From contig JASVEC010000017.1 of the NCBI GenBank assembly GCA_030770535.1, positions 434,001-498,000 on the forward strand: a stretch of DNA of 64,000 bases, read 5' to 3'. The position numbers and the translations under genes were made by a program. The DNA is from Batkoa obscura. Taxonomy: Eukaryota > Entomophthoromycota > Entomophthoromycetes > Entomophthorales > Batkoaceae. The stretch's first letter is position 1. The number at the start of each line of letters is the position of its first letter. Shown in pieces: positions 1 through 10,182 of the stretch. The notes under the pieces were generated by a model. It was given only the letters and a program-made list of their open reading frames with translations. It was not told the origin of the DNA and did not search any database.

Positions 1-551
1 ATCATTCTTCTACTTTTATTTAATATATATATATTATCTGACGAATATTTATCATTATTTTTTTTATTGAATCTTGATGAAATAGTTGAATTATCAAGTA
101 AATATTGTATAATAATCTCGATTTGCTCATCTTTAATTTTTTTTGTATTTTTGATAGTAGGTCGTAACGTTGGTATTTTATTATTATTAGTTATTTTTGA
201 ATAATCATATTGATTTTTACTTATATTAAATCCAAAACTTTTACATTCATCAAAAGAATATACTGAAGCTATAGTCGATAATAATGCTACTTGTTGGTTT
301 TTATTTCCTGTTTCCCTTAAAGTACTAATTTTATACATTGCTTGATTAAGTTTGTTATTATTAATAGTAAAATTTAATAATATTTCTTTTCTTTTTTTTG
401 TTTTATTATAAAATTCCATAAACTCTGGGTTATTGTGAATAGTTGTTAAAATTGATGTAAATGAATTACAATGTTTATATAATGTGCTTCTCCCTACCGT
501 ATTAAAGTCTTTAGAAATTCCATTTCGAAGTTTAGTTATAAAAGCTTGCAT
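1..551 (-). CDS. Partial ORF, unknown protein, possibly transposon-derived
   Basis: The reading frame is open from an ATG at 551-549 to the left edge of the window (183 codons seen), so the C-terminus is missing. The product starts MQAFITK. It contains a stretch rich in Asn and Lys and then a segment (about residues 84-150) reading roughly ALLSTIASVYSFDECKSFG, followed by TLRPTIK and EQIEIIIQYLL. From memory this order (a short helical block, a Ser-Lys-Tyr segment, a Pro-Lys linker, an EQ...FL block) resembles long proteins found in high copy in repeat-rich fungal and invertebrate genomes that are suspected to be transposase-associated. I cannot name the family. An LTR begins about 90 bp upstream of the start codon. 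The frame is long for such AT-rich DNA, so coding is likely; the functional idea is weak. Confidence 0.45.
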   Translation of the reverse strand, partial: MQAFITKLRNGISKDFNTVGRSTLYKHCNSFTSILTTIHNNPEFMEFYNKTKKRKEILLNFTINNNKLNQAMYKISTLRETGNKNQQVALLSTIASVYSFDECKSFGFNISKNQYDYSKITNNNKIPTLRPTIKNTKKIKDEQIEIIIQYLLDNSTISSRFNKKNNDKYSSDNIYILNKSRRM

Positions 552-642
552 TTTGTTTTTGTTTTAACAAAAAATAAAGTTAAATAACTATATAATTATA
601 TATTATATAGCTATTGAATATTTAATAAAAAATACAAAACAC

Positions 643-1002
643 TGTGAAATATCGTTTCATCATCTCTGTGATTGATTATCGCATAATAATCACTTAACTT
701 GTTTACAAAACTAGTTGAGTGTAAAATAGATTCTTCAACATAATAGCTCAAGGCTTTTTAATTAAATTGTTCCCTAATATTTTACTTTTAATAAAGCCAC
801 TAAATCTTTCTGATAATATCTTATGTAGATTTTATAGTAATATCCTGTATTCTATTTATTTTACATAGCTCGTAGCTTATTGCGTATTACTCCTATTGAT
901 TTAAGTCTATCTTAGCTATATAAACTAAGGCCTTTTGACTTACGGCCAGTTAACTAAGCTAGAACTGCCTCTAACTCTAATTACTGAGTACTAACTTTCA
1001 CA
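643..1002 (-). mobile_element. Solo LTR (fossil), shortened copy
   Basis: The element begins TGTGAAA and ends TTTCACA, with TG...CA ends. It is clearly homologous to the 467-bp copies at 32688 and 33828, but about 107 bp shorter. Flanks are ACAC and AACA, so no clean target duplication remains. It is an older, AT-shifted solo LTR of an unassigned LTR retrotransposon. No internal region is present. Confidence 0.75.
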
Positions 1003-1574
1003 AACATATAATCAAAAAAATAAAATAAAATAAAATAAATAAAATAAGTCTTTAAGTTAAATTTTTATATTTAGTTTTAAGCTTTTTAAATTTAGCTGAT
1101 CATACATTAAAGACTCACAAATTTAAAAACTTAAAATTTGGATTAATTTCTAGTTAAATTCTGAAACCAATTCGGACACCCCCATATTATTGTTAAACAT
1201 TTTAAACTTGAGTCTGAAAAAAGTATTTGTAATAATAAGCACTTTAACATTAATAAGAAAAGTAGTTATTTTAAATATAATAATATTAAAAAATCTAATA
1301 ATTCTGATAATAAATTAAAAAACTTTTAACTAGAAGGAAATAAACTTTTTTTATATTAATTTAAAAATTATTTCTGATTTTTATTATAATAGTAACTTAA
1401 ATTATAAAATTAATACTTTTAAGTTTGATTTAATCTTTATTTTAATATTATTAACCAGATAATGTAATAAATTTTAAAAAAAAGATTTTATTATCAAAGT
1501 CTTAAAACCAAACTATATTTGAAAACTTATTTATTTATTTAAAATTTTAATAATAATCTTTTTGGTTAAATAGC
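1003..1574. other. AT-rich intergenic stretch
   Basis: No coding frame is convincing. A short remnant of the MITE tip (an ACACCCCCAT motif) lies near 1170-1186. The rest is A/T-rich with runs of A and T. Confidence 0.5.
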
Positions 1575-1680
1575 ATTTGGGTGTGTTTTTTTTGGTTTCA
1601 TTATTTTTTCCATTTTTTAAACGCTATTTGAGCGGAAAGATTGTTGGTAAAATTCTTAAATAAAAAAATACATCCCCATT
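1575..1680 (+). mobile_element. MITE copy (105-bp GGGG-tip family)
   Basis: It matches the family consensus: a G-rich left tip then TGTTTTTTTTGG, a central AGCGCTATTTGAGCGG-like block, and a CATCCCCAT right tip. The left tip is slightly degraded. It is followed directly by a half copy in the opposite orientation. Confidence 0.85.
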
Positions 1681-1724
1681 TAAAAAAAGGAAAAAGTGAT
1701 GAAGCCAAAAAAACACTCCCATAT
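1681..1724 (-). mobile_element. Partial MITE, opposite orientation
   Basis: This is only the terminal half of the family, from GGAAAAAGTGATGAAGCC to the CACTCCCATAT tip. It abuts the full copy at 1575-1680, giving an inverted compound. Confidence 0.75.
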
Positions 1725-2236
1725 CTATTTGCTTCCTGTCGCTATTTAATTTATTGATAATATTAATATTTTTAATTTTAAAATAATAAACAAAATTATT
1801 AAACTTTATATTATTTAGTTATTTAACTTGTTTGAATTATTTTTAATTTAAAAAAATTGTATAACACCTATTATAATTAGTTTTTATTTTATTAATAATA
1901 TAAAACTAGCTTCTACTTTTAAAAATGTTATTGATAAATATCAAAACAAAAAATAAATATTATTCTTAAACCCTAAATACCAGAGCAAATTTTAATAATT
2001 ATAGCCATATAAAGATAATTATTAATAAAAAATACATTTATATTATATTATATTAATAATAATATCTTAATTAACTTTATTTTCAATTGCTTTATAAAAC
2101 GTTTGTTATTTAAATTAGTTATAAATTGCTTAAATACTTTTAAAACTGGGCTTTTTATAAAATATAAATATTAATTATTTTATAATTTTAAATATTTTAA
2201 AAGCATTGGATTAAGCTGTTTTTTATAAAAAATAAG
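1725..2236. other. AT-rich intergenic stretch
   Basis: No coding frame, RNA gene or recognisable repeat is visible in these roughly 510 bases. Confidence 0.5.
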
Positions 2237-2340
2237 CATGTGGGGGTTTTTTTTTTGGGTTCATCACTTTTTCCATCTTTTAAGCGTTATTTGAGCGGAA
2301 AAATTATAAGTAAAATTCTCAAAAAAAATACATCCATGTG
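2237..2340 (+). mobile_element. MITE copy (GGGG-tip family)
   Basis: A full-length family member with a GGGGG left tip, the AGCG(T)TATTTGAGCGG core and a CATCCATG right tip. It forms an inverted pair with the partial copy that follows. Confidence 0.85.
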
Positions 2341-2418
2341 TCAATAATGTAATTTTAGCACTCAAATAACGCTTAAAAGATGGAAAAAGTGATGAAGCCA
2401 AAAAAAACACCCCCAATT
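2341..2418 (-). mobile_element. Partial MITE, inverted partner of previous copy
   Basis: It carries the core (CACTCAAATAACGCTTAAAAG) through to the CACCCCCA tip. The other half is missing. With 2237-2340 it could fold into a long hairpin. Confidence 0.75.
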
Positions 2419-2467
2419 TATTTATTTGATAGCAAATTTATGATATTGGCTATAAAGCAGTTAATAG

Positions 2468-3035
2468 TGTGAAAGTTGATACTTAGTGGTCGAAGTTAAA
2501 AGCTATTCTTGCTTAATTAACTTGCTTTGAGTCGAAGGGTCTTAGTTTATGTAACTAAGATAGACTTAAATTAATAGAAATAGTACGTAATAAGCTACGA
2601 ATTATGTAAACAAATACAATGGAAGATACTACTGTAAAATCTATATAAGATGTTGTCTGAAAGACTTAGTGACTTTATTAACGATACGTTATCAGGGAGT
2701 AATCCAATTAAAAAAGCCTCGAGTTATCATGTTGAAGAATCTCTTTTATACTCCAACAGGTATGGATATCAAAACGAGAAGATAATATTCTTTGCAATAT
2801 GGGGATGTATTTTTTTGTTTAAGAATTTTACCAACAATCTTTCCGCTCAAGTAGCGCTTAAAAAATGGAAAAAATAATGAAACCAAAAAACATCCTCATA
2901 TGAAGTTAGAAATTCTCGCAGCAAATCAAAATAAAGGACACTCTGAATTGATTGTGTTTGAACTTGAGAACATAACAACTTAAGTGATTGTTGTGTTATA
3001 ATCAATCCGAGAGCTAAATAAAGCAATGTTTCACA
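2468..3035 (+). mobile_element. Solo LTR (fossil) with a MITE inserted in it
   Basis: TGTGAAA...TTTCACA ends are flanked by a perfect 4-bp target duplication ATAG/ATAG (2464-2467 and 3036-3039). Subtracting the nested MITE leaves about 463 bp, matching the 467-bp copies elsewhere. A short ATG-started frame at 2650-2877 runs across the LTR-MITE junction and is not a gene. No internal retroelement region is attached, so it is a solo LTR. LTR superfamily cannot be told from the LTR alone. Confidence 0.85.
2797..2901 (-). mobile_element. MITE nested in the solo LTR
   Basis: Comparison with the uninterrupted LTR at 33828-34294 shows the empty site: GCAATAT in the intact LTR becomes GCA-ATAT-element-ATAT here. 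This fixes both element ends and the target duplication (ATAT, or equivalently a TA duplication with TGGGG/CCTCA tips). Confidence 0.92.
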
Positions 3036-3039
3036 ATAG

Positions 3040-3426
3040 TAAATATTTTCTGATGAAGTTTTATATACTACAATTTTGATTAATATTGATATATAGGTTA
3101 TATTAGTAAAAGCCTTGCTGATCCGGGAATTCGTATTAAATTTGATAAAAATTCTGTTAATTTACAATATAACTTATAATAAAATAACTCAAAACTATGT
3201 TAGGTACTTTTGTTTTTTAATAAAGAATTTATTTTTATAGAATTTTAAGCAAAGTTTTTAAAATATAAATATTCAAAATTAGATAAAAAAATAAAACTAA
3301 TTTAAACGTCTTTATCTTTATATAATGCTATATCTATAAAGCTCAGGTTTAAGGTTTTTATATATTTGTAATTAATAATATTACTAAGTTTTTAATTAAA
3401 CTTAATAAATTAATTAAACTAGGATT
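3040..3426. other. AT-rich intergenic stretch
   Basis: Nothing recognisable is present between the solo LTR and the next MITE. Confidence 0.5.
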
Positions 3427-3538
3427 ATATATGGGGGTGTTTTTTTTGGTTTCATCACTTTTTCCATTTTTCAAAGCGCTACTTGAGCGGAAAAAAATTG
3501 TTAGTAAAATTCTTAAACATAAAAATATATCCCCATAT
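3427..3538 (+). mobile_element. MITE copy (GGGG-tip family)
   Basis: Full-length, with TATATGGGGG and CCCCATATAT boundaries. The core block has a small insertion (CAAAGCGCTACTTGAGCGG). Confidence 0.9.
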
Positions 3539-3741
3539 ATAAAAATAATATCAAAAGTATATACACTTTTTATAATAAATTTTAATATATTAAATTAGTT
3601 TAAAACTTTGATATCTGGTTTAATTATAGTAATAACTTAATGTTTTTATTGTTGTTGCTTATATTATATTTAAAAATATTCAAGTAAAGTAAATATTAGT
3701 CTAAGAATTTAATTGCATAATAAAAGCTATAAAAAAATGCC

Positions 3742-3847
3742 ATATGGGGATGTATTTTTTTATTTGAGAGTTTTACTAACAATCTTTCTGCTCAAATAGT
3801 GCTTAAAAAATGGAAAAAATAACGAAACCAAAAAAAACACCCCCATA
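3742..3847 (-). mobile_element. MITE copy (GGGG-tip family)
   Basis: Full-length, flanked by ATAT on both sides. The core is CTCAAATAGTGCTT. Confidence 0.9.
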
Positions 3848-3849
3848 TA

Positions 3850-4065
3850 ATAAATAAATTATATCAAAAAGTTTTTTTATACTTTGCATTAAGTGCTATA
3901 TATATATAAAATATAATAACTACCAAATATAAATACTGAAATATAAAAAGTAAATTTTTTTACAGTAGATTCAAATAAAAGAACTTTGAATCAATTATAT
4001 ATAACTTTATAAATATGTTTAATTTTGGTGGTGAAATTACCAAATCAAGCCAGATTTATCTTATA
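3850..4065 (+). mobile_element. Badly decayed LTR relative (fossil)
   Basis: The stretch shares several blocks with the decayed LTR at 33297-33822, such as AAAGTTTTTTTATACTTT and a CAGTAGATTCAAATAAAAG-like block. It looks like an older, AT-enriched member of the same LTR family. Ends cannot be set. Confidence 0.4.
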
Positions 4066-4476
4066 AAGTATAATTAAAGTTAAAGTTAAAAATGTAATAC
4101 TAATTGTTAAACTAAAAAACTGACTTGATGTTTTACTTTAAATTAGATGGTTTTTAAAATACACAAGTATTTTTTTTATTAATTGTCCATTTTTACTACT
4201 TTTTTAAAGTTTTGAAATTAATTGACTAATGCAACTATTTAAACTTGGATGTGTGCTGACTAACTATCCCTTTTATAACAAAAGTTTAAACATCAAGCTG
4301 CAAATTAGCATAATAATACAAATAGTTATTTATAAAAGTTAATACTAGGCAGCGCATGTTTGAGCTTAGACAGCTGGATTAGCTAATTAATTCTAAATTT
4401 TAGAAAAGTAGTAAAGAAAGATAATTGATCAAAAACATTCTCATGTTATATTTCTCCCTATCATCTAAATGTTTAA
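4066..4476. other. AT-rich intergenic stretch
   Basis: Downstream of the acyl-CoA synthetase pseudogene. No gene or RNA is visible. Confidence 0.45.
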
Positions 4477-6667
4477 TCACATTTTATTGTACATAATGTC
4501 CAACTGTTGCTTGAAGCGATCTCCAATAGATTTGTGCTTAAGTTTTTGTGAAGCTGTCAATAAGCCATTATCTGCAGTCCATTCAATATCAGTTATAAGT
4601 ATATCAGGAACGAGTTCAGTTCCAGTAAAGTCATCCTTTTTAGCTTCTTGTATTAATGATTTGCATACTTCTTTTTTGGTTAATTCATTTACACTTGCAT
4701 CGCTTGAATTGTGAATATCAGGGTGGTTGTTGCTACTTTAGAAATATTTAATAGCACCTATATTAGATTGAACGAGGGGAGCGATTTTAGGTTTTAGTGA
4801 ATTGGCACATATGTAAATATTTTGAACATACGAAGTATTACGATAAATACTTCGTAAACATTCCAAAGCAATATATGGGGGTGTTTTTTTTGGTTTCGTT
4901 ATTTTTCCATTTTTAAGCGCTATTTGAGCGGAAAGATTGTTAGTAAAATTTTTAAACAAAAAAATACATCCCCATATTTTCTATTTGATAATTTCACGAA
5001 GCTTTTTTTACAATCAATGATAGAAATGGTATAATCATTATTTAATTGTACAATATCTCCTGTTTTAAACCATTCATTTTCAGTAAAGGCATCTTTCGTT
5101 ACTGCTTCATTGTTACAATAACCTTGCGCAACGGATCTACCATAGAACTAAAATTCACTTTGTGGTAATTTATTATTGTAATAATAACCTGCTTCTGGAA
5201 CATCAAGCAATTTAAATATTGTAAGGGGATATTTGTCTAGCTGCATCCGCGACCTTACAATCTGTAGTATTAGCATATACTAAACCGCATACTTCAGTAA
5301 GGCATAATCTTGAAATAAAGCACATACGGGGTTACTGAAAAACTCTCCAGCTTCATCAGAAATAGTAGAACCATCAGTTACAGCAACTCTTGATTTATCT
5401 CAATTTGTTTCTTGATTTTATTAAATACAAGTTTATCGAACAAAAATGTAGACAAGTCAACTTTTGAAAGGTATTTCTTAGCTTTCATTGAAACATCAAA
5501 TACACTTTGTGCTATCGATCCTGCTTTGCTAATTTTATTTAACACACCTTTACGAATTGAACTATAGATTTGTAGTACACCAACCATAAGATTTGGGCGT
5601 GCTTCACACAAATCACCTCAATAATTTCTTATAGAGGGATCATTGAGAGTCCTTGGAGAACCACAAGAGATTTTAATACCACGTTAAAGACAATAGCAAT
5701 TGGGACTAAAAGCTAAAATATGTGCTAATGGTAAAAAAGATACATAAGTCTCTTGTAAAAGAGTAACAATAAGATCAACTAATTTGGAAACGCCAGCAGC
5801 TATGAAATTAGTTAGTAAGCATAATCGTAAAAATTGGCATAATACTCGTTAACTGGAATAGCGTTTTCATGGGTTAATACAACGCCCTTTGGGTCACCTG
5901 TGATACCACTTGTATACATAACTAAAGCAATATCATCTGGGGTTGGATTACTTTTACCTAGTTCAATCATTTCTTCAAAGGAGCAAAATTGAATTTGATT
6001 ATTATGGCAAAGAATTGTTTGTATTTGCTTTTCATCAGTCTTTCCATCACAAATTATGTTTTTAAGGGTTGGTACGTCTTTTAAAACAGAGGGAATAACT
6101 TTAAGCTGATCAGCTCCTGCAAATACTGTTGTGATAGCACATTCGTTAAGTCCATGTTTAAGCCCTTCAGTACCTAGTGTATCATAAATAGTGACCAAAG
6201 TAATGTTCTGCAAATAGCCAGCATTAACCATGGAAGTTCAGTAAGAGTTGGTTGGCGTAAATAAAGCTAAACGCTTGTCACCACCTAAACCTAAATGTTT
6301 GAGCCCAGGACCAATATCATTGATATTTTTTACTAATCGGTTGTACATGAGCCATTTGTAAGGCGAAAATTGATAAAGCTTCCAGATTTACTTATCTTTT
6401 ACGATCTTACTGTCCACTTTCCTTTCAATTCCTTTGATTTTTTCAATAATACTAGGCACAGATCTTGATCCTATAGCTTCATTATCACCATATTTTTTGG
6501 CAGCATTGACCAAGTTTTCATAAATAGTTGTTGCACCACTATCCGGGATGGCCAATAAACCAACAGTTTGTTTAATTAAATAACTAGAATAAACTGGCAT
6601 AAGCTGGAGAATGACCCTTTTCATTAGATTCGCTTGCAATATAAGATGTTAAGTAAGTGGGAGCCAT
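4477..6667 (-). pseudogene. Long-chain acyl-CoA synthetase (FAA1-like) pseudogene
   Basis: Pieces in several minus-strand frames add up to a nearly full-length fungal long-chain fatty acid-CoA ligase, which would activate fatty acids with ATP and CoA. From the start at 6667 (MAPTYLTSYI) the order is: ATTIYENLVNAAKKYGDNEA; GLGGDKRLALFTPTNSY; the AMP-binding P-loop-like TSGITGDPKGVVLTHEN near 5900; ETYVSFLPLAHILAF; ARPNLMVGVLQIYSSIRKG near 5600; the hydroxyacyl-adenylate loop NEWFKTGDIVQLNND near 5070; and the C-terminal GLLTASQKLKRK before a TGA at 4479-4477. Damage includes an early TAG after MAPTY...ASLF, a frame change near 6390, a TGA where NSYW is expected, a TAA near 5680, further frame changes between 5100 and 5380, and a MITE at 4873-4977 inside the C-terminal domain. 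Another MITE lies a few bases upstream of the ATG. It is a dead duplicate; a working paralog presumably exists elsewhere. Confidence 0.92.
4873..4977 (+). mobile_element. MITE inserted in the acyl-CoA synthetase pseudogene
   Basis: A full-length family member with ATAT at both ends. It interrupts the C-terminal domain between a segment before KLSN-like codons and the following ALECLRSIYRN codons. Confidence 0.92.
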
Positions 6668-6673
6668 TGTTTA

Positions 6674-6777
6674 ATATGGGATGTATTTTTTTGTTTAAGA
6701 ATTTTACTAACAATCTTTCCGCTCAAATAGCGCTTAAAAATGGAAAAATAACGAAACCAAAAAAAACACTCCCATAT
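6674..6777 (-). mobile_element. MITE immediately upstream of the pseudogene start
   Basis: Full-length copy (ATATGGGATGT...CACTCCCATAT). It sits 6 bp upstream of the pseudogene ATG at 6667, so it would have separated the gene from its promoter or lain in its 5' leader. Confidence 0.9.
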
Positions 6778-6917
6778 ATTAATTTATTTTAAAAAAATAA
6801 GTATAGTTTTTAAGTCAATTTATACTTTTTTATATAACATGGATTTAACAGAGAAATCAAAAATTCTATTGTTTTATTGTTTTAAAGAGTTGAAAAATGA
6901 CATTGTTTTGGAAAAAG

Positions 6918-7016
6918 CATATGTGAATGTCTTTTTTATTTAAGATTCAGCTAATAAATTATCAACTTTTGTATAAAAATTGACAAATAAATGAAACTAA
7001 AAAGACGACCACACAT
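6918..7016 (-). mobile_element. Diverged MITE relative
   Basis: The overall plan is kept (ATGTGAATGTCTTTTTTATTTAAG at the left, ATGAAACTAAAAAGACGACC at the right), but the core block is lost. It may be an old copy or a sister family. Confidence 0.4.
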
Positions 7017-7035
7017 TTTAACAGGTATTTCTAAA

Positions 7036-7109
7036 CTACCCAAGATTCCAGGCTTCTAAATTTTCAAGTTTAAAGTATTAAAAATTTAGAAGCCTGGAGC
7101 CTCAGGTAG
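7036..7109. repeat. Perfect 18-bp hairpin with outer extension
   Basis: Positions 7047-7064 and 7081-7098 are perfect reverse complements (TCCAGGCTTCTAAATTTT and its complement), with a 16-base loop. An outer CTACC/GGTAG pair (7036-7040 and 7105-7109) extends the stem after an internal loop. It lies about 0.9 kb upstream of the PARP start with no gene over it. It could be a small foldback element or a structured RNA. Confidence 0.7.
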
Positions 7110-7974
7110 TGCAGTTAGTTAGCTTGTAATTTGTTAAATTATTTTTATTGAAGTGAAATGAAATTTCTTCTGTATTGATTTGGTTACATAGTCAAATTTA
7201 AGGCTCGTCATTGAAGCTTTAATTGGCTTTTTATCTTTTATGACTCACATTTTTAAATCATAGTTTATCTCAAAATTTTCTTAAAAAAATGGCTCACTAT
7301 TTGTACACTAGAAAATATTTTTTCGATTTTAATAAAATTGAATAAATAATAACTATATTATTAAAAATTTTATTTTTCAATATTTAAAATGATATAAAAT
7401 AAAGCCAATGTTTGCTATAGAATTATTAGACAAACATTATTCAAAGTTAAGTATAGTATTACTAAATCAGTCTATAAGTAAGTTTACCTTTTTTTAAAAT
7501 AATTTTTATAACATCATGCAGACTTATTAAAGCTTCAATCAGCTATAAAGGTGTTATAAAAATCATATTATATTAATCAAATAGTGGAATTGTACCCATT
7601 TTTTCGTACTTGATTATATTGTCAATTCCTAATATACATTAAAAATGTAACGCGCAGTAAAAAAAGGTAAGTAGAATAAAAAATATTAAGATTGATTGCT
7701 GCGCTATTTAAAAGAATCCAAATAACTACAAAATTTGATTATCAATAAAATAACTATTTATTTAAATAACCAATGACCACTGGTTATAGAATTCTATTAA
7801 CTGAATATCGTGCTTGCGCAGTAAACTTTGATTGAAATGAGTTAAGTTCTTTCTGATTAGTTAAAATATATAATGTGAACAAATACGGTGAAAGGCATAA
7901 CAGGTATAATATTTAAAGGGTTGAAAAGTATATAAAGGATAAGAATGAAGATTTAAAAATAAAAAATAAAAACA
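7110..7974. other. Intergenic, upstream of the PARP gene
   Basis: No coding frame or repeat is recognised. The last ~100 bases before the ATG are A-rich (AAAAATAAAAAACAATGGCC), a typical fungal 5' leader context. Confidence 0.5.
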
Positions 7975-10182
7975 ATGGCCAAAACCAAACAACAATCAAA
8001 TAATATCAACTCAAACAAACTTTTATTCGATGGAATTTTTATTTTATTCACTGAGACTGCTATTGTTGAAGGTGAAAAGTTACAAATAGTTGACAAAATT
8101 CAAAAGTTAGGTGGTAGTGTTTTAACACGTTATTTAAAAAAGGTAATTAAAATAATAAACTAAACCAAACTTTTAATATTTTTAGCTAAACTATATCATT
8201 GCAACTGAAGAAGATAAAAAAGATATGCCTAAGAAATTAGCTCAAGCAGTGGGATGGAAAGATACTTTTATTGTCAGTTTAAAGTTTGTTGAAAAGTGTA
8301 TTGAGGAAGATAAGATTGTTTCGCATGATGACTATTTAATACTATCTGATGACACAACAAAGTCAATAAAAAGAGCACTAAGTGATACAGAAGATGATGA
8401 TAAAGCATCTAAAATCAATAAAGTTGCTATGCTTGATCAAAGTATTGCAAAGAAAGTAAATGTTTTATATTGATATCTGAATCTAAAATTAATATCTAAA
8501 ATTAAGGCTGTAGATGAACTTTGTTCAATTCGATCTGAAGTTTCAGTGTATTTAGAAAACAATATATTATTTGATGCTATGTTAAATCAAACTAATCTTG
8601 GACAAAATAACAATAAATTCTTTGTCCTTCAACTACTTGTTGATACTAAAAATAATTATTATGTTTGGGCTAGATGGGGTAGAGTCGGAGTAAATGGACA
8701 AACTTCTTTGGACAAGTTTAATCAAAACCTTGATCAAGCAATTAGCAAGTTTACTTCTAAATTCTCTGCAAAAAGTGGTAATAGATGGCAGGTACTTCCT
8801 TATACTCATAGAACTGGTAAGTATTTTGTGATGGAAAGAGATTATGAAGATGATAATGATGACAATGACAAGAGTGTGGATGGAATCGTAAAGCCAAAGG
8901 ACGAAGGTTCAGATGAAAAGCCAGTAGCTGAATCAAAGTTAGAACCAAGGGTATATGAATTAGTTAAAAGAATGTTTGATGTTAAAATGATGAATGATTC
9001 AATGTCTCAATTTTCTTATGATACTAAGAAAATGCCCCTTGGGAAATTAACAAAAGATCATATAAAAAAGAGTATGCAAGTTTTGAAAGATATCGCTGAA
9101 GAGTTGACAAATTCGTTGAATAAGTAATTAATATTAAACAAAGTAAATTATTAATTAATTTTATTTAGATACTCTAAACTTGAAGAACTAAGTTCTTTGT
9201 TTTATACAATTATACCTCATGCTTATGGTATGAGAAGACCACCTATTATTGCAACAAAAGAATTATTAAAAAATAAGCTTGAGCTAGTAGAATCATTAGC
9301 TGAAATACAAATAGCCAATAGTTTAATGAAAAAAGTTGATGAAATCGATACCAGTGTTAATCCTATTGATTCAAGGTATAAAGCATTAAATAATAATATT
9401 AAACCACTTGATAAAAAAGGAAAAGAATTTGAACTTATTAAAGAATATGTTAAAAATACACATGGTAGTACTCATAGTTGGTATGATTTGGAGGTAAATT
9501 GTTTTTTGATTCTTTAAATAACTTATTAATTTTTTATAGGTTCAAGATGCTTTTGAATTAATACGTAATGGAGAAGATGAAAGCTTTAAGAAATTTGAAT
9601 CATTACATAATAGAAAATTATTATGGCATGGGTCTAGAATGACTAATTTTGTTGGTATTCTATCTCAGGGGCTTAGAATTGCACCTCCTGAAGCCCCAGT
9701 TACAGGGTATATGTTTGGAAAGGGCGTTTATTTTGCTGATATTGTATCAAAGGTAATTATTGTTCAACAATTTATAAAATGATTCTTAAAAAACATAGAG
9801 TGCCAACTATTGTTGTTCTAATATATCAAATAATGAAGGATTAATGTTATTATGTGAAGTTGCACTAGGAGATGAATTCAAATTAAAAGGCTCAGATTAT
9901 CATGCTGGAGAAAATTCTAAAAACAATAAAGCACATTGTACAAAAGGATTAGGTCGATTATACCCAGATCCAAAAGATGATCTTATACTGGAAAATAAAA
10001 CAGTAGTACCAAAAGGTGCACCTATCTCTTCGGATGATGATAGTCTTTGTTTACAATACAACGAGTACATTGTTTATGATATTGACCAAATCAAAATGAA
10101 GTAAGTTTAATGTATAATAAATTTTTAAAACTAATCATTGTATTATAGATATCTTATTAAGCTTAAATTTAACAACAAATAA
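7975..10182 (+). CDS. Poly(ADP-ribose) polymerase, BRCT-WGR-catalytic type
   Basis: Seven exons: 7975-8142, 8186-8455, 8507-9123, 9169-9493, 9540-9752, 9799-10100, 10149-10182. All introns are GT-AG, 43-51 nt, and the joined frame is open for 642 aa. PARPs transfer ADP-ribose from NAD+ onto proteins at DNA breaks in the nucleus. Domains in order: BRCT (about residues 13-100, LFDGIFILF to [10 protein letters not shown]); WGR (about 160-270, with VWARWGRVG); the helical regulatory domain (about 300-480, [21 protein letters not shown]); and the catalytic domain. All three catalytic-triad residues are visible: His in LLWHGSR, Tyr in GKGVYFAD and Glu in QYNEYIVYD, so polymer-forming activity is expected. 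No N-terminal zinc fingers are seen, as in fungal PARPs of the Aspergillus PrpA type. Budding and fission yeasts lack the gene. The start is the first ATG in an A-rich leader. Confidence 0.96.

Noticed and set aside
2650-2877. Small ORF of 75 codons
   Set aside because: It crosses from the LTR into the nested MITE, so it is a chance frame.
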